Of a stretch of 64,000 bases of DNA, positions 1 to 10,671 are shown one piece after another. The notes under the pieces are model-generated. The model was given only the letters and a program-made list of their open reading frames with translations. It was not told the origin of the DNA and did no database searches. Location of the stretch: positions 1 through 64,000 of the forward strand of contig CALSNT010000017.1 of the NCBI GenBank assembly GCA_943787785.1, in the 5' to 3' direction. The DNA is from an uncultured Paracoccaceae bacterium (GTDB taxonomy: Bacteria; Pseudomonadota; Alphaproteobacteria; Rhodobacterales; Rhodobacteraceae). The translations under genes and the position numbers were made by a program. The first letter of the stretch is position 1; each line of letters starts with the position of its first letter.

Positions 1-631
1 TGCGCTGCTATCATAGGCAAAAAAAAGCAGGACGTTTTTGACCCACTGGTGCGGGCGCAGTGCGCGGATCAGGTCGCGCATGGCCCATCCGCCCACGACG
101 CGGGTAACGCGGTGGCCGCCCGCCGTCAGGGCCTCGGCGATGGCTTCATGTTTGCCAACAATCAATGCTCCATCAGCGCGGTCCCAGATCTTGCGGTCGA
201 CCTTTGCGTCTCCGGCATAATCAAAACCACGCTCTCCGTAGGCTGCGACCAGCGCTGCTGCCTTCGCCTCACCCTTCAGGTTGGTGGTCCCGTCCGAAGC
301 ATGGATCGATTCAGATAGCGCATATTCGTCCGCCAGCGCGCGCACCAATGTTTGATCCGAGGCTGAGGCCAGCACGACGTCGCGCCCATCGGCAACCGCC
401 GAGGCGGCGTACCCGGCCACATCAGGGTTCACCGGCAGCAGGTCGGGGCGCAGGGGGCGCGATCCGGGCCAACTCTGATTTCAGGCGTTCCGGGTGCCGG
501 AAGTGGCGCGCGCAGGCCTTCAGTGTCGCCCATGGCGCGCGGCCAAGGCCGGCCCAGAAGCATTCGAACAGCATGTCTGTCTTCAGGAACGTCCCGTCGA
601 CATCCAGAACCAGCGGGCGCAGTTCAGCCAT
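1..631 (-). CDS. HAD-domain/UbiA-type prenyltransferase, partial and frameshifted
   Basis: The N-terminus carries a HAD phosphatase motif (LVLDVDGTFLKTDML). After one frame change the protein continues through a HAD core (DVVLASASDQTLV, then YAGDAKVDRKIWDRADGALI) into RPHQWVKNVLLFLP, the start of a UbiA-type prenyltransferase domain. This HAD-UbiA fusion is common in Rhodobacterales; its substrate is not evident here. The gene runs off the left edge, so the membrane domain is missing. The start at MAELRP (631) overlaps the stop of the upstream transglycosylase by 8 bases. The frame breaks near 448 at a run of five C (minus strand); removing one C restores APLRPDLLPVNPD, which suggests a sequence error. 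Confidence 0.75.
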
Positions 632-1469
632 CGCTCGCCACCTTGCCCTGCACGAAGACACAGGCATCCGTAATCAACTCGGGTCGGGTCTGGCACAATC
701 CACGCGCCACGTCCCAAGCCGCCAGCACTTTGGGGACATAGGCGCGGGTTTCCGCGAAGGGTGGGACCCCGGCATGAGAAGTCACGGCATTCTCGCCCGC
801 ATTGTATCCGGCCAACGCCAGCATGACGTCGCCATCAAACTTGTTGGTCAGCCAGTCAAGGTAGGCAGCTCCTCCAGTAATGTTCTGGCGCGGATCCAAA
901 GTGTCAGTCACATCGAACCGGGTCGCAGTGTCGGGCATCAGTTGCATAAGACCTTGTGCGCCCGCCGTGCTCAGCGCCGCGATCTCTCCAGCGGATTCAA
1001 CGGAGATTACGGCCAGAACCAGCGCGGGTGAGACATCTTTGCCCAACGTCGCCAGAAGAATGTCCGTGCCGTGGCGATCCACGATACCGCGCAACGCCTG
1101 TAGACGGGATCCGGCGACCGGGGTGCCATTTACACCTCTGGAAAGCACGCCCATCGCTTTGGTTAGTCGCTCGGATCCCGAAATCGCGAGATCTGAAGGT
1201 ACGTCAGCCCAGAACCATTCGAATCCTGAAACCGGTGGCGCGACATTTGAGGAGACGTCGGCACTCACCTGTTCGTTCCCATCCGGGGCGGAGGCAAAGA
1301 CGTCAACGGTTGGATCAACCTGAACAGTGATCTTTGGGCCGCTGCCTGATTTCGGCGGTTTCAGACGTTTGAACGTAAAATCCTTGAACGCGGGCGGCGA
1401 TTCTTGCGCTGCCCCCGGCCCGACGACGCATATGGTCGCCAAAATTGCTGCTGTTACGAAGCGCCGCAT
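624..1469 (-). CDS. Lytic transglycosylase (SLT domain)
   Basis: Predicted peptidoglycan lytic transglycosylase of about 281 residues. I place the start at MRRFVTAAILATICVV, which gives a signal peptide ending near GAAQES; an upstream in-frame start at 1535 would put 22 extra residues before it. The C-terminal half is a Slt-type domain: VISVESAGEIAALS holds the catalytic Glu, followed by GAQGLMQLMPDTA and LALAGYNAGENAV. It should act in the periplasm, cleaving murein with 1,6-anhydro-MurNAc formation. Its end overlaps the HAD/UbiA gene, so the two are probably co-transcribed. Confidence 0.85.
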   Translation of the reverse strand: MRRFVTAAILATICVVGPGAAQESPPAFKDFTFKRLKPPKSGSGPKITVQVDPTVDVFASAPDGNEQVSADVSSNVAPPVSGFEWFWADVPSDLAISGSERLTKAMGVLSRGVNGTPVAGSRLQALRGIVDRHGTDILLATLGKDVSPALVLAVISVESAGEIAALSTAGAQGLMQLMPDTATRFDVTDTLDPRQNITGGAAYLDWLTNKFDGDVMLALAGYNAGENAVTSHAGVPPFAETRAYVPKVLAAWDVARGLCQTRPELITDACVFVQGKVASDG

Positions 1470-1785
1470 CTGCGGTTCCTGCTCTGCCCCGATATTGTTT
1501 TGAGGCACAATCGCAAAAATAGGGCTTCTGACCACCCATTGGACACACCGGGGATGGCGTTTTCGTCACAATCGCGCGGCCAACCGGCAAGTTGTGAAAG
1601 TTTTATCGTTAAGAATCCGGTCGTTAATAGATTGTTATCCAGATTCCGTGTCATCTACAAAAACGTACGATACGCGACAAACTCTTGCCCAATTTGGGAG
1701 GGCATAAAGCCATCACACCAAGGCGGAAACGGGTCAGTTACCAACGTCCCAAACGACCGGCGCGGTAAGTGACTGACAAACGTTG
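1470..1785. other. Gene-free stretch upstream of the transglycosylase
   Basis: No supported gene. Part of it (about 1590-1660) is richer in A and T than its surroundings and probably contains the promoter for the leftward transglycosylase operon. The region also holds the 3' flank of the membrane protein gene. I see no clear terminator hairpin. Confidence 0.4.
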
Positions 1786-3237
1786 TCAACCAAGGCGCTC
1801 CGCCTTGTAGGGGTTCCTGCGGACCGAACAGCCAAAAGCCGAGAGGACGTCGGTAGTGAAAATCTGCACCCCTGCACCATAGCCCGCCATATCCAAATCG
1901 GTGGCGATCGCGGCCATCCAAGTCGACATACCAAGCTGGGCCTCACATGACGCGAGCACTTCGCCAGCCAGAACGGCAGGTTCGTCGCGCACCTCGGCAT
2001 CGTTCCAGGGTGCATCTTCAGCGCCTGGCACTAGCAATGGAACGCGGCCATCCAACCTAAGCGCGCGCGTTTTGACAGTAAGAAGATCGGCAAGATGCCG
2101 ATCACCAGGCACCAATGCGACATACTTGGATTTGTCTGTTGCCAGATGGCGGAACGGGCTGAGCAGCATGTTGACCATCGGACCGAAGGATAGCGCCAAG
2201 GCCATGGCTGCAACGATGGTCAGCATTGCCCGGCCCTTCAAAAATCCGCCTAAATCAGCAATGGTCGGGCGCAAGGCCATCAGCAGCAACCCCAGAAGCC
2301 ACAACCACGTTGGCTCGTTGCCCCAGTTTTGCCAGGCGACCAGAACGAAGCCGGGGTACAGAAGCAGCAATGCCAGCCCTTCCATTCGCGCGCCGGAACG
2401 TCGCAAGATGACAACCGCCGCCAGCGCCAATAAGGACGCACCCAGATAGGCCGGACTGGCAGCAGTTGCGCCGTAACTTTCGCTCGGTTGGGAGCGCCCG
2501 TCGCTTGATGCCACGACCAACAGATCGCGCAAATAGGCTAGCCAGTAATCAAAGCCCGCCCAAAATACGACGCTCACCGCAACAAGCAGTCCGACTGACA
2601 ATGCTGTGACCAAGGTAATCCAGTCGCGCCGCAACAGCAGTAGCAGAATGATTGCAGGCACAACGCCGACAAAAAATGTCAGTTTGATCAAAACCAAAGC
2701 CGCTGCCCCAGCCCCAAGAATCAATCCATCAATTCGAGGGCGCTCGCGACCGATAACCGGCAATAAAGCGGCTGAAACCACCACGAAAGTCACTGCCCAT
2801 GCCCAACGATTGTAGTGCATCGAAATCGAGACCGACGCCTCGGTGCCGCCGAACATCATGCCAAGTATCAGCGTCATCGCAACGCCTGCGAACAGCCACG
2901 CCAAACGGCCCGGATACCGGCTAAGCGCCACCCACCAGATCGCCGGTGCCAGCAACGCCACCACAAGGTACTGGGCCGCCAATATCGCTGTACCCACGCC
3001 AAACCCGGCCTTCATGAACAACACGATCGGCGCAAACGCCAGGGCTCCGATCGGAGTCATGAAATCCAGATGCGGGCGCTGTCCTTCCTCCATCCTCAGC
3101 AGGATCGAGATCAGATGCAGCGTGTCGCCCTCGTGCAGGCGTATATAGTAGGCCCCCGGCCAGAAGGTGACGGCAGCCATAAGGGTGACAAAAGCGGCCA
3201 TGATCGCCGCAAGAATGGCTGGATTTGCTCTGCTCAT
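1786..3237 (-). CDS. Polytopic membrane protein, GT-C-like, unknown function
   Basis: About 483 residues with roughly ten or more hydrophobic segments spread over the first 370 residues, then a soluble C-terminal domain (from about SPFRHLATDKSKYVALVPGD). The early loop LHEGDTLHLISILLRMEEG, between the first two membrane segments, has acidic residues like the first periplasmic loop of GT-C glycosyltransferases (ArnT/PMT type). That is only a resemblance, and no catalytic assignment is possible. I start at MSRANPAIL (3237) rather than the GTG/ATG four codons upstream. It diverges from the AAA ATPase gene. Confidence 0.6.
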   Translation of the reverse strand: MSRANPAILAAIMAAFVTLMAAVTFWPGAYYIRLHEGDTLHLISILLRMEEGQRPHLDFMTPIGALAFAPIVLFMKAGFGVGTAILAAQYLVVALLAPAIWWVALSRYPGRLAWLFAGVAMTLILGMMFGGTEASVSISMHYNRWAWAVTFVVVSAALLPVIGRERPRIDGLILGAGAAALVLIKLTFFVGVVPAIILLLLLRRDWITLVTALSVGLLVAVSVVFWAGFDYWLAYLRDLLVVASSDGRSQPSESYGATAASPAYLGASLLALAAVVILRRSGARMEGLALLLLYPGFVLVAWQNWGNEPTWLWLLGLLLMALRPTIADLGGFLKGRAMLTIVAAMALALSFGPMVNMLLSPFRHLATDKSKYVALVPGDRHLADLLTVKTRALRLDGRVPLLVPGAEDAPWNDAEVRDEPAVLAGEVLASCEAQLGMSTWMAAIATDLDMAGYGAGVQIFTTDVLSAFGCSVRRNPYKAERLG

Positions 3238-3373
3238 GCCCACTCTCATTCATGTTTTGGCCACAATAAACAGTCACGGTGGCCACAACAGGATTGTTGC
3301 CGCCGATTCCGGCGAATTTCAGGCGGCGCGACGGAAAGAACACGCTAAGCGCGTGGATGAAAGGGGCCAGACG

Positions 3374-4688
3374 ATGAACATGCACACGACAACCGGCGTA
3401 ACGCCGCCACCGGCGCCACGAACGCTCGCCGATATGCGGCTGACCCCTGTCATGATGCGGGACATCCTGCTGAAAACGATCTTCCGCCAGAACGTCGAAT
3501 ACGTGACCGAGATTGCGCGGATAATCTGCCTTCCGGTGGCCGTAACGCAGGAATTGGTCGATATGGCCCGCGACCAGAACATGCTTCAGGCGACGGGTAC
3601 CCTCCACGCTAACTCGGGCAACGAGATGGGCTATCAACTCACGGATTATGGCAAGGCGCGCGCGCTGGACGCCCTGGCGCAGTCCGAATATTTCGGAGCG
3701 ATGCCAGTGCCGCTGGAAGTGTACCGCGAACAGGTCAAACGCCAGTCAATCCGCAACATCCATATGAGCCGGAACCAACTGACCGGTGCAATGGGGCATC
3801 TTGTGCTGCCTGATGAGCTTCTGGACCACCTCGGCCCCGCAGTGGGTTCGGGCCGTTCGATCCTTATGTATGGACCGCCGGGGTAACGGCAAAAGCTCAA
3901 TCTCGAACGGTATTCGCGACGCGCTTGGCGACAAGATCTTCGTACCCCGCGCGATCGAATACTCGGGTCAGGTGATCACGGTTTACGACCCGATCGTTCA
4001 TTCCAAAGCAGAAGAGCAAACTGACGATCCGAACTCGCTGCGACGTACCAGCAATGTTTACGATCGCCGCTACGTCCATTGCGAACGACCGACGGTGATC
4101 ACCGGTGGTGAACTTAGTTTGTCGATGCTTGATCTCGTCTATAACCCGACCGCCCGGACTTATCAGGCACCTTTGCAGCTTAAGGCCACCGGTGGGGTCT
4201 TCATCGTTGACGACCTTGGCCGACAGGCGGAGCCTCCGCAGGCGCTGGTCAACCGTTGGATTGTGCCGCTGGAAGAGAACAAGGATATTCTGGCACTGCA
4301 GTCGGGTGAAAAATTCGAGGTTCCCTTCGACACGCTGGTGATTTTCTCAACCAACTTCCACCCAAACGAGATCTTCGACAAGGCGGCCTTGCGCCGGATT
4401 TTCTTCAAGATCAAAATCGATGGGCCGAACCAGGACGACTATCTGAAAATTTTCTCAATCGTGGCGCGCGCGCGCAAAATGGAACTGGACGAGGCAACTT
4501 TGCGCCATTTGTTGACGGTCAAGTATCCGACCATCGACAACGTCTACGCGAACTATCAGCCGATCTTCCTGATCGACCAGATGCGCGCAATCTGCGATTT
4601 CGAGGATATACCCTATCAGATGTCGCCGGAACTGGTCGACCGGGCATGGGCCAACATGTTCGTCAAACAGGAAGAGATCGCCCACTAA
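3374..4688 (+). CDS. AAA family ATPase (frameshifted in Walker A)
   Basis: About 437 residues when the two frames are joined. An N-terminal region of about 140 residues (TLADMRLTPVMMRDILLKTI...) precedes an AAA core. Walker A reads GPPGNGKSS across the break, Walker B is GGVFIVDDLGR, and a sensor-like FSTNF follows. A C-terminal lid ends at KQEEIAH. The frame shift lies at four G at 3880-3883; with three G the P-loop is perfect, so an extra G is the likely cause. AAGGGG precedes the ATG at 3374. The family is conserved in alphaproteobacteria but I cannot name its partner or function. Confidence 0.75.
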
Positions 4689-4805
4689 ACGGGAACTAGA
4701 TTTGTTCAGATTGGGTGGTCGAATCCAGTCTGGAACGAACATTTGTCGGTGAGGGGCGCATGCCGGGCGGGTGCCTGAACGGGGGCGGGCGCAGCAACGG
4801 TCATC

Positions 4806-4955
4806 ATGGGCAATTTATGGTGCGGCTACAGCTATGACGTCAATAAGATGTGCGAATTTGCCAACGCGCCAGACCGCGGAACGGTCAGGTGTTCGCCCGG
4901 CGGCTTCGTCTTGATTCCGCGCAGGGGTTGCATCCAACGCGAAGGTCCACCTTAG
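4806..4955 (+). CDS. Possible small Cys-containing protein (49 aa)
   Basis: An ATG-started frame, MGNLWCGYSYDVNKMCEF..., ends at TAG 4953-4955 and has four Cys. There is no good ribosome-binding site before it and I recognise no family. It is the only candidate in the 350-base gap between the ATPase and the helicase. It could be chance or the relic of a larger gene. Confidence 0.2.
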   Translation: MGNLWCGYSYDVNKMCEFANAPDRGTVRCSPGGFVLIPRRGCIQREGPP

Positions 4956-5042
4956 GCCATCATACTCGCCCGCCCACCATCTTAATACTCTCCCCAATTT
5001 TACCCTTTCAGCGGCCCTATGATCCGGGCAACAAGTCCCTTG

Positions 5043-7452
5043 ATGACCGCATTGCCCGAAATCTTCTCGGATTGGTTTGCAACGCGCGGCTGGTCCCCCC
5101 ATCCGCATCAGCGCGACATGCTGGATCGTGCAGAACGCCCTGCCCTGTTGCTGATCGCCCCAACCGGCGGTGGTAAAACGCTTGCAGGGTTCCTGCCGAC
5201 GCTGGCCGAATTGGCTGATGGCAGGCATCAGGGGATGCACACGCTCTATGTCTCTCCGCTCAAGGCATTGGCGGCCGATATAGGGCGCAACCTGCGCCAG
5301 CCCGTCGCCGATATGAACCTGCCAATCCGCATAGAAGACCGCACAGGTGACACGTCCCAAACAGCCCGAAAGCGCCAACGAGCTGACCCGCCACATATCC
5401 TGCTGACGACGCCGGAGTCGCTTGCATTGTTGCTGAGTTACGAAGATGCGCCACGCATATTCGCGGGGCTGCAGCGCGTGATTATTGATGAAATTCATGC
5501 ACTTGCTGAATCCAAGCGTGGGTGATCAACTGATGTTGGCCATTTCCCGCCTCCAAGCCCTTCGCCCAGGTCTGCGCCGCGTAGGGCTGTCAGCCACAGT
5601 CGAGGATCCAGCCGCGATCGCCCACCTGTTGGCCCGCCACCCGGACCCTTGCGAGATCCTCCACGCCGACCCGGGCCCCGATCCAGACATCCAGATGCTG
5701 ATCACCGATGAGCCGCCGCCCTGGTCTGGCGGAGGCGCGAAACACGCAATACCGGCGGTGTTGGACCAGGTCCGCCAGCACAAGACCACCCTGATTTTTC
5801 ACAACACCCGCGCACAGGCCGAGATTTTCTTTCACAACCTCTGGCTGGCAAACACCGACGATCTGCCCATCGGCATCCACCACGGATCATTGGCGCGCGA
5901 ACAACGACAGCGGGTCGAGGCGGCGATGGTCGCCGGAAGCTTGCGCGCCATCGTCTGCACCGGAACGCTCGATCTGGGCATCGACTGGGGCGACGTCGAT
6001 TTGGTGATTCAGATCGGCGCACCGAAGAACGTTAAGCGGTTGGTGCAGCGGATCGGGCGCGCGAACCACCGCTACAACGCGCCCTCCAAAGCGCTGCTGG
6101 TGCCCGCCAATCGCTTCGAAATTGTCGAATGCGTCGCAGCGCTTGAAGCTGCCAAGGCGCGGGAACTGGACGGAGACCCGCGCGGCCCCCGGCCCCCGCG
6201 ACGTGCTGATCCAACACATCCTGATTGTCGCTTGTGCGGGGCCATTCGATGCCGACACGCTGTTTGCTGAGGTCGCCAGCGCGGGGGGCATACTCCTCGC
6301 TGACCCGCGCGGACTTTGATGCCTGCCTCGATTTTGCTGCCACCGGGGGCTACGCGCTCAAGGCTTACGACCGCTGGCAACGCCTGAAGCATCAACCCGA
6401 TGGGACGTGGCAGTTGCGCGACCCTCGCGCGGCGTCACGAATTCGGATGAACATCGGCACCATCATCGACACTGAAGTGATGCCGGTTCGTCTGCGCGGC
6501 CGCATGGGCGGTAAGCCACTTGGCGAGGTCGAAGAGGCCTTTGCGGCCACCCTGACCCCCGGCGACACATTCCTGATCGGCGGGCGCGTCGTGCGCTATG
6601 ACCGGCTGCGCGAGATGACCGTCGAAGTCAGCCGAGAGGCAACAAAGCCCCCGAAAATCGCGGTGTTCTCTGGCACGAAGTTCGCCACCTCAACGCAGTT
6701 ATCCCAGCGAATTCTGGACTTATTCCAACAACCCGACTGGCCTCAGCTTCCGAAACACACCGCCGATTGGTTGAAGCTGCAGCGCGACGTTTCTCACCTG
6801 CCGAGCCCGGATCACATCCTTGTCGAATCCTTCCCTTTTGACGGGCGAGAGCACACCTGCATTTATGGCTTCGCCGGGCGCAACGCGATGCAGACGCTAG
6901 GTTTGCTTATCACACAAAGAATGGAGACGACCGGGCTGAATCCACTCAGATTTGTCGCAACGGATTATGCCGTCCTGATTTCAGGTCTGACCCGGCTGGT
7001 CGACCCGGAACCACTGTTCTCTGCAAGAACTCTGCGTACAGATTTCGAACAATGGCTCGGTGGAAACGCAGTAATGAAGCGCACCTTTCGTGATGCCGCT
7101 TTGATCTCGGGATTGATCGAACGTAACCATCCCGGCAAGCGGAAATCGGGGGCGTCAGGCGACGTTCTCGTCGGACATCCTTTACGACACGCTTCGCAAA
7201 TACGACCCCGAACATGTGCTGATGCAGATCACCCGCGAAGAAGCTCAGCGCGGCATCGTCGATTTCGCCCGCATCGACGACATGCTGGCCCGCACCAAGG
7301 GCCGGATCGACCACATTACGCTGGACCACGTGACACCATTGGCGGCTCCGCTGTTCCTCGAAGTCGGCAAAGTCCCGGTTGAGGGCGCGGGTCGCGACCA
7401 GATGGTTCAGATTGAAGCTGCAAAGCTGATGGTCGAGGCTGGGTTAAGCTAG
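5043..7452 (+). CDS. Lhr-like (ligase-associated type) DEXH-box helicase, frameshifted
   Basis: When joined, the frames give a superfamily 2 helicase of about 800 residues: IAPTGGGKTLAGFLP (Walker A), DEIHALAESKRG (DEIH box), GLSATVED (motif III), GTLDLGIDWGDVDLVIQIG (motifs IV-V), then VQRIGRANH (motif VI), followed by an Lhr-type C-terminal region. In Proteobacteria this type is usually linked to an ATP-dependent DNA ligase; no ligase lies in this window. Four one-base breaks occur: GGG at 5520, C5 at 6186-6190, G6 at 6283-6288 and G5 at 7148-7152. Each is mended by removing one base (for example SAGAYSSLTRADFD at 6285). Start MTALPEIF at 5043; an ATG at 5019 is possible. Confidence 0.85.
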
Positions 7453-7997
7453 TTTCCCGCAGCCCCGTCCAGCGCCGGGCGCAGGGTCTCCGCAATCACT
7501 CGCTGGGTGAGAGCCCCGGCGATACGGGCAACCACCCGCCCCTGCCCGTCGACCACGAAGGTTTCAGGCAGGCCGTACACACCCCAATCGACCGACTGGC
7601 GACCGTCTGAGTCGGTGCTGATCCCGGCATAGGGATTGCCAAGCTCGGCCAGGAATCGCAGCGCCGCTTCGGGCCGGTCCTTCTGGTTCACGCCGTAAAC
7701 CGGCATTTCGGCGGAAAGTGCCTCGATGTTCGGGTGTTCCACGCGACACGGCGCGCACCAACTGGCCCAGAAATTCACCAACTTGATCTGACCATCGGCG
7801 AAAACATCCGAGGAAAACGTCGGCAGGTCGCCAAGTGGGATGGCTTCAATCGTTGGGGCCGCCCTGCCGATAAAAGCGGAAGGCAAACTGTCGGGCTCAT
7901 CGCGCAGCAGGCCAGGAACAAAAAAACCACCAATCAGGGCAAGGAAAATACCGATAGGCAGCAACCCCATCCAGTTTAGACCGGGCCTATCGCTCAC
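7449..7997 (-). CDS. ccmG: CcmG/DsbE thiol:disulfide interchange protein
   Basis: Periplasmic, membrane-anchored thioredoxin-like protein that reduces apocytochrome c thiols before haem attachment. It has one N-terminal membrane segment (LLPIGIFLALIGGFFV), then LVNFWASWCAPCRVEHP with the WCAPC active site, and YGLPETFVVDGQGRV with the cis-Pro. I prefer a GTG start at 7997 (VSDRPGLNW), overlapping the ccmD stop by 11 bases; an in-frame ATG at 8030 lies inside ccmD. It is the last gene of the ccmABCDG operon and converges with the helicase gene, overlapping its end by 4 bases. Confidence 0.88.
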   Translation of the reverse strand: MSDRPGLNWMGLLPIGIFLALIGGFFVPGLLRDEPDSLPSAFIGRAAPTIEAIPLGDLPTFSSDVFADGQIKLVNFWASWCAPCRVEHPNIEALSAEMPVYGVNQKDRPEAALRFLAELGNPYAGISTDSDGRQSVDWGVYGLPETFVVDGQGRVVARIAGALTQRVIAETLRPALDGAAGN

Positions 7998-8133
7998 GTT
8001 TTTCCGCCTCGGCCAGTTCACGCCGGACACGCCGCGCCCGTGCCACGCTGATCACTACCAACCCGACCAGCAGAATGACGGCCGCCACATAACTCCCCGC
8101 CACCTCGGCCCCGTATTTCCCCAGATCGACCAT
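7987..8133 (-). CDS. ccmD: CcmD haem exporter small subunit (48 aa)
   Basis: Found by reading the gap between ccmC and ccmG. The product starts MVDLGKYGAEVAGSYVAA and has one membrane helix (about residues 14-31), then a basic tail ending ELAEAEKRER. This is the typical CcmD layout, and the position between ccmC and ccmG fits. The start codon overlaps the ccmC stop as TGATG. CcmD is needed to release haem-loaded CcmE from CcmABC. Confidence 0.85.
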   Translation of the reverse strand: MVDLGKYGAEVAGSYVAAVILLVGLVVISVARARRVRRELAEAEKRER

Positions 8134-8861
8134 CACGCCATCCGCTCGCGCAGTTCAAGCGCGTGTAAGCGACGGGCGCGCACTTCGGTGCGGGTCCGCA
8201 AGATCACCAGAGCGACGAACAGCAAACCGAAGCCCACCATCGAAATCACCAACGGCAGCCAGAAGACGTTCGAGATATTCTCTTCTTTGTCCAGCGAGAG
8301 CGTGGCGCCCTGATGCAGCCCTTGGTTCCAGAAGTTAACGGCATAGCGCGACAGGAAGGCAAAGACCGACCCGACGAGGCACAGAACACTGGTCAGATCG
8401 GCGGCTGTGTCCGGGTCTTCAATCGCCGCCCACAGTGCTATGTAGCCGAGATAGAAAAGAAAAAGGATCAAGAACGAGGTCAGCCGCGGATCCCAGGCCC
8501 ACCAGGTGCCCCACATCGGCTGCCCCCATATTGCGCCGGTGATCAGCGCTATCAGAGTCATGACCACGCCCACCGGGGCGGCGGCTTTGGCGGCCAAAGC
8601 GCTTACATGGTGACGGCGGATCAGCCAGATCAGACTGGCGACCAGCATCATCGCCCAAGCGTTGATCGCCATCAGGGCGGAAGGCACATGGATAAAGATG
8701 ATCTTCACAGTTGCGCCGAATTTCTCGGCCGGTGGTGTCAGGAAGAACCCCCACACCAAGCCCACCGCGAGACACAGTGCGGCCGCCGCCCAGACCCAAG
8801 GCTGAGCGCGAGATGTCAGGGCCATAAAGCGGGCCGGATTTGCGTATTCCCACAGTGACAT
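8133..8861 (-). CDS. ccmC: Haem exporter/handling protein CcmC
   Basis: A 242-residue inner-membrane protein with six hydrophobic segments. The WWD-domain signature GTWWAWDPRLTSFLI is present, as are conserved His residues in LIRRHHVSAL and IFIHVPSA. CcmC presents haem to CcmE in cytochrome c maturation. There is a 40-base gap to ccmB upstream, and the stop overlaps the ccmD start. Confidence 0.93.
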   Translation of the reverse strand: MSLWEYANPARFMALTSRAQPWVWAAAALCLAVGLVWGFFLTPPAEKFGATVKIIFIHVPSALMAINAWAMMLVASLIWLIRRHHVSALAAKAAAPVGVVMTLIALITGAIWGQPMWGTWWAWDPRLTSFLILFLFYLGYIALWAAIEDPDTAADLTSVLCLVGSVFAFLSRYAVNFWNQGLHQGATLSLDKEENISNVFWLPLVISMVGFGLLFVALVILRTRTEVRARRLHALELRERMA

Positions 8862-8901
8862 TGTGTCTACCTACGCGGGCTTCGGGGGGGGCTCAAGCAC
8901 C

Positions 8902-9558
8902 TCACCGAAGGTTGATTCTGAGGGCCGCAGCGGCGGCGAATGGCAGCAGGGCAATCGCACCCAGCGTAATACCAGCCAAAAGCAGCAACGGCGTTTGATA
9001 TGGTTGGCTTTGGGCGGCGCGGCGCACCACCTCGGCCCCGAAGATCAGCGTTGGGATGTACATCGGCAGGACCAGAAGGCCCAGCAGCAGGCCACCACGC
9101 TTCAGGCCGACTGTCAGCGCGGCGCCGAACGCGCCGATCATGCTGAGCGCCGGGGTGCCGATGGCCAGCGTCAGTACCAGCATTGTGTATCCCGCCGAGG
9201 GCAAGTTCAGGAACAGCCCCAGCAGCGGCGCAAGCAAAGTCAGCGGCAAACCGGTCGTCAGCCAGTGCGCGGCCCCCTTTGCCAGCGCGACTGATTCCAG
9301 CGGAACCGGTGCTGTGGCCAGCAAATCAAGTGAACCGTCCTCCCAATCCAGCGCAAACATCCTGTCCAGTGATAGCAGGCAGGCGAGCAATGCCGCGACC
9401 CACAGGATGCCCGGCGCGATGGCGGCGAGTTGGGACCGCTCTGGCCCCACCGCCAGCGGTACCAAAACCGAGACGATCAGGAAAAAGGCCAGGCCGAGGC
9501 CAAAGCCGCCGCCAGCGCGGACCGCCAATCGCAGGTCGCGGGCAATTAGGCGGTTCAT
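8902..9558 (-). CDS. ccmB: Haem exporter membrane protein CcmB
   Basis: A 218-residue membrane protein with six hydrophobic segments, starting [20 protein letters not shown], which is typical of CcmB. It is the permease partner of CcmA in the complex that drives release of holo-CcmE. Its start overlaps the ccmA stop by 4 bases (ATGA), indicating translational coupling. Confidence 0.93.
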   Translation of the reverse strand: MNRLIARDLRLAVRAGGGFGLGLAFFLIVSVLVPLAVGPERSQLAAIAPGILWVAALLACLLSLDRMFALDWEDGSLDLLATAPVPLESVALAKGAAHWLTTGLPLTLLAPLLGLFLNLPSAGYTMLVLTLAIGTPALSMIGAFGAALTVGLKRGGLLLGLLVLPMYIPTLIFGAEVVRRAAQSQPYQTPLLLLAGITLGAIALLPFAAAAALRINLR

Positions 9559-10166
9559 GCGACCACCCCGTCGAAAGCATCCGCGCTGCGCCTCGGCTTG
9601 AATCCGGTGACGTCCAGTTTCTCTGCATCCACACCCAGATCAATATGGCTGGCCATCAATGCTGCCCCGCCACACGCAAGGTGATTTGCCACGACACGCC
9701 CGAACAGCGCCACCCCATCGGTGTCTAGCGAGACGGTCGGCTCGTCCAGCACCCAGGCCGGCCGACCGGCAACCAGCAGTCGCGCCAATCCCAAACGCCG
9801 CCGCTGCCCGGCCGACAAGTTACCCGCGGGGCGGCGGCGCAGGTCCCCGATCCCGAATGCGTCCAGCGCCTGATCTATGCCCGAGTGCCCGAAAATCCCG
9901 GCCCAGAACTCCAAATTCTCGGCGACAGTAAGGGTCGGCTTTATCCCGTCGGAATGGCCCGCATAGGCCACGCTATCAGGCTCCACCGCTAACCGTCCGG
10001 CCAGCGCGGGCTGCAAATCGGCAATCGTGCGAAGCAGTGTTGTCTTGCCGGATCCATTTGGCCCGGTAAGGATCAGCGCGTCTCCAGCGTCCAGCGCGAA
10101 GGACACACCCGAAAGCACCGGTAAACCGCCCCGCGCGACGCTTAATTTTTCAGCCTCGATCAACAT
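9555..10166 (-). CDS. ccmA: Haem exporter ATPase CcmA
   Basis: A 203-residue ABC ATPase. Walker A is [14 protein letters not shown], the signature motif is [15 protein letters not shown] and Walker B is [12 protein letters not shown]. The small size and the place directly before ccmB identify CcmA. It is the first gene of the leftward ccmABCDG operon. The promoter should lie in the 10167-10283 gap. Confidence 0.93.
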   Translation of the reverse strand: MLIEAEKLSVARGGLPVLSGVSFALDAGDALILTGPNGSGKTTLLRTIADLQPALAGRLAVEPDSVAYAGHSDGIKPTLTVAENLEFWAGIFGHSGIDQALDAFGIGDLRRRPAGNLSAGQRRRLGLARLLVAGRPAWVLDEPTVSLDTDGVALFGRVVANHLACGGAALMASHIDLGVDAEKLDVTGFKPRRSADAFDGVVA

Positions 10167-10283
10167 GGCTACGGCCTAGCGCATTCATGCAGCCATGCAA
10201 ATGGTGCCCACCCGACACCGATTGCGGTTAAACGAAAACTGGGCGTTGGTGGAGTGCACCACTCGAGCACCATCCACTTCCGT

Positions 10284-10637
10284 TCAGACCGGGATCAGCG
10301 CAACACCAACACGACGCCCCTCGGCCAACAGCATGTTGTATGTACGGCAGGCGGTCGGGCTGGCCATCAACTCCATACCGATGCCTGCCGCGTCCAATGC
10401 CTCGCGAAATGCCAAGGGGACAGGCGCAATTTCGGCCCCTGTGCCGATCAGCAGGATATCCAGATTGCCGGCCTCACCGACCAAAGTGGCTGGGTCGTCG
10501 TAACCACCCCACGCCGATACGCCGCCGGGCAATACCGCCACGCCCCCTTCAAACACCTGCCCACCGATCCGAAAGAAGCCTGGCCCATAGCCGTCAATTG
10601 GCCGCGCATCAGGATAGGAGATTTCGTTCAGTTCCAT
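10284..10637 (-). CDS. Mth938-like domain protein (DUF498/NDUFAF3-like)
   Basis: About 117 residues from MELNEISYPDARPIDGYGPG. Conserved features are GGQVFEGGVAVLPGG, DILLIGTGAEIAPVP and SPTACRTYNMLLAEGRRV, all typical of the Mth938/NDUFAF3 fold (COG3737). It follows secF closely on the same strand, an arrangement common in alphaproteobacteria. The mitochondrial relative is a complex I assembly factor; the bacterial role is not established. The longer frame upstream to 10742 runs into secF and was not used. Confidence 0.85.
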   Translation of the reverse strand: MELNEISYPDARPIDGYGPGFFRIGGQVFEGGVAVLPGGVSAWGGYDDPATLVGEAGNLDILLIGTGAEIAPVPLAFREALDAAGIGMELMASPTACRTYNMLLAEGRRVGVALIPV

Positions 10638-10671
10638 GGGACCACCCTCGCACCCCTTGGAAGGGTCTACC

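Noticed and set aside
165-1031. 288-codon plus-strand frame at the left end
   Set aside because: It is antisense to the HAD/UbiA protein and transglycosylase, both with clear motifs.
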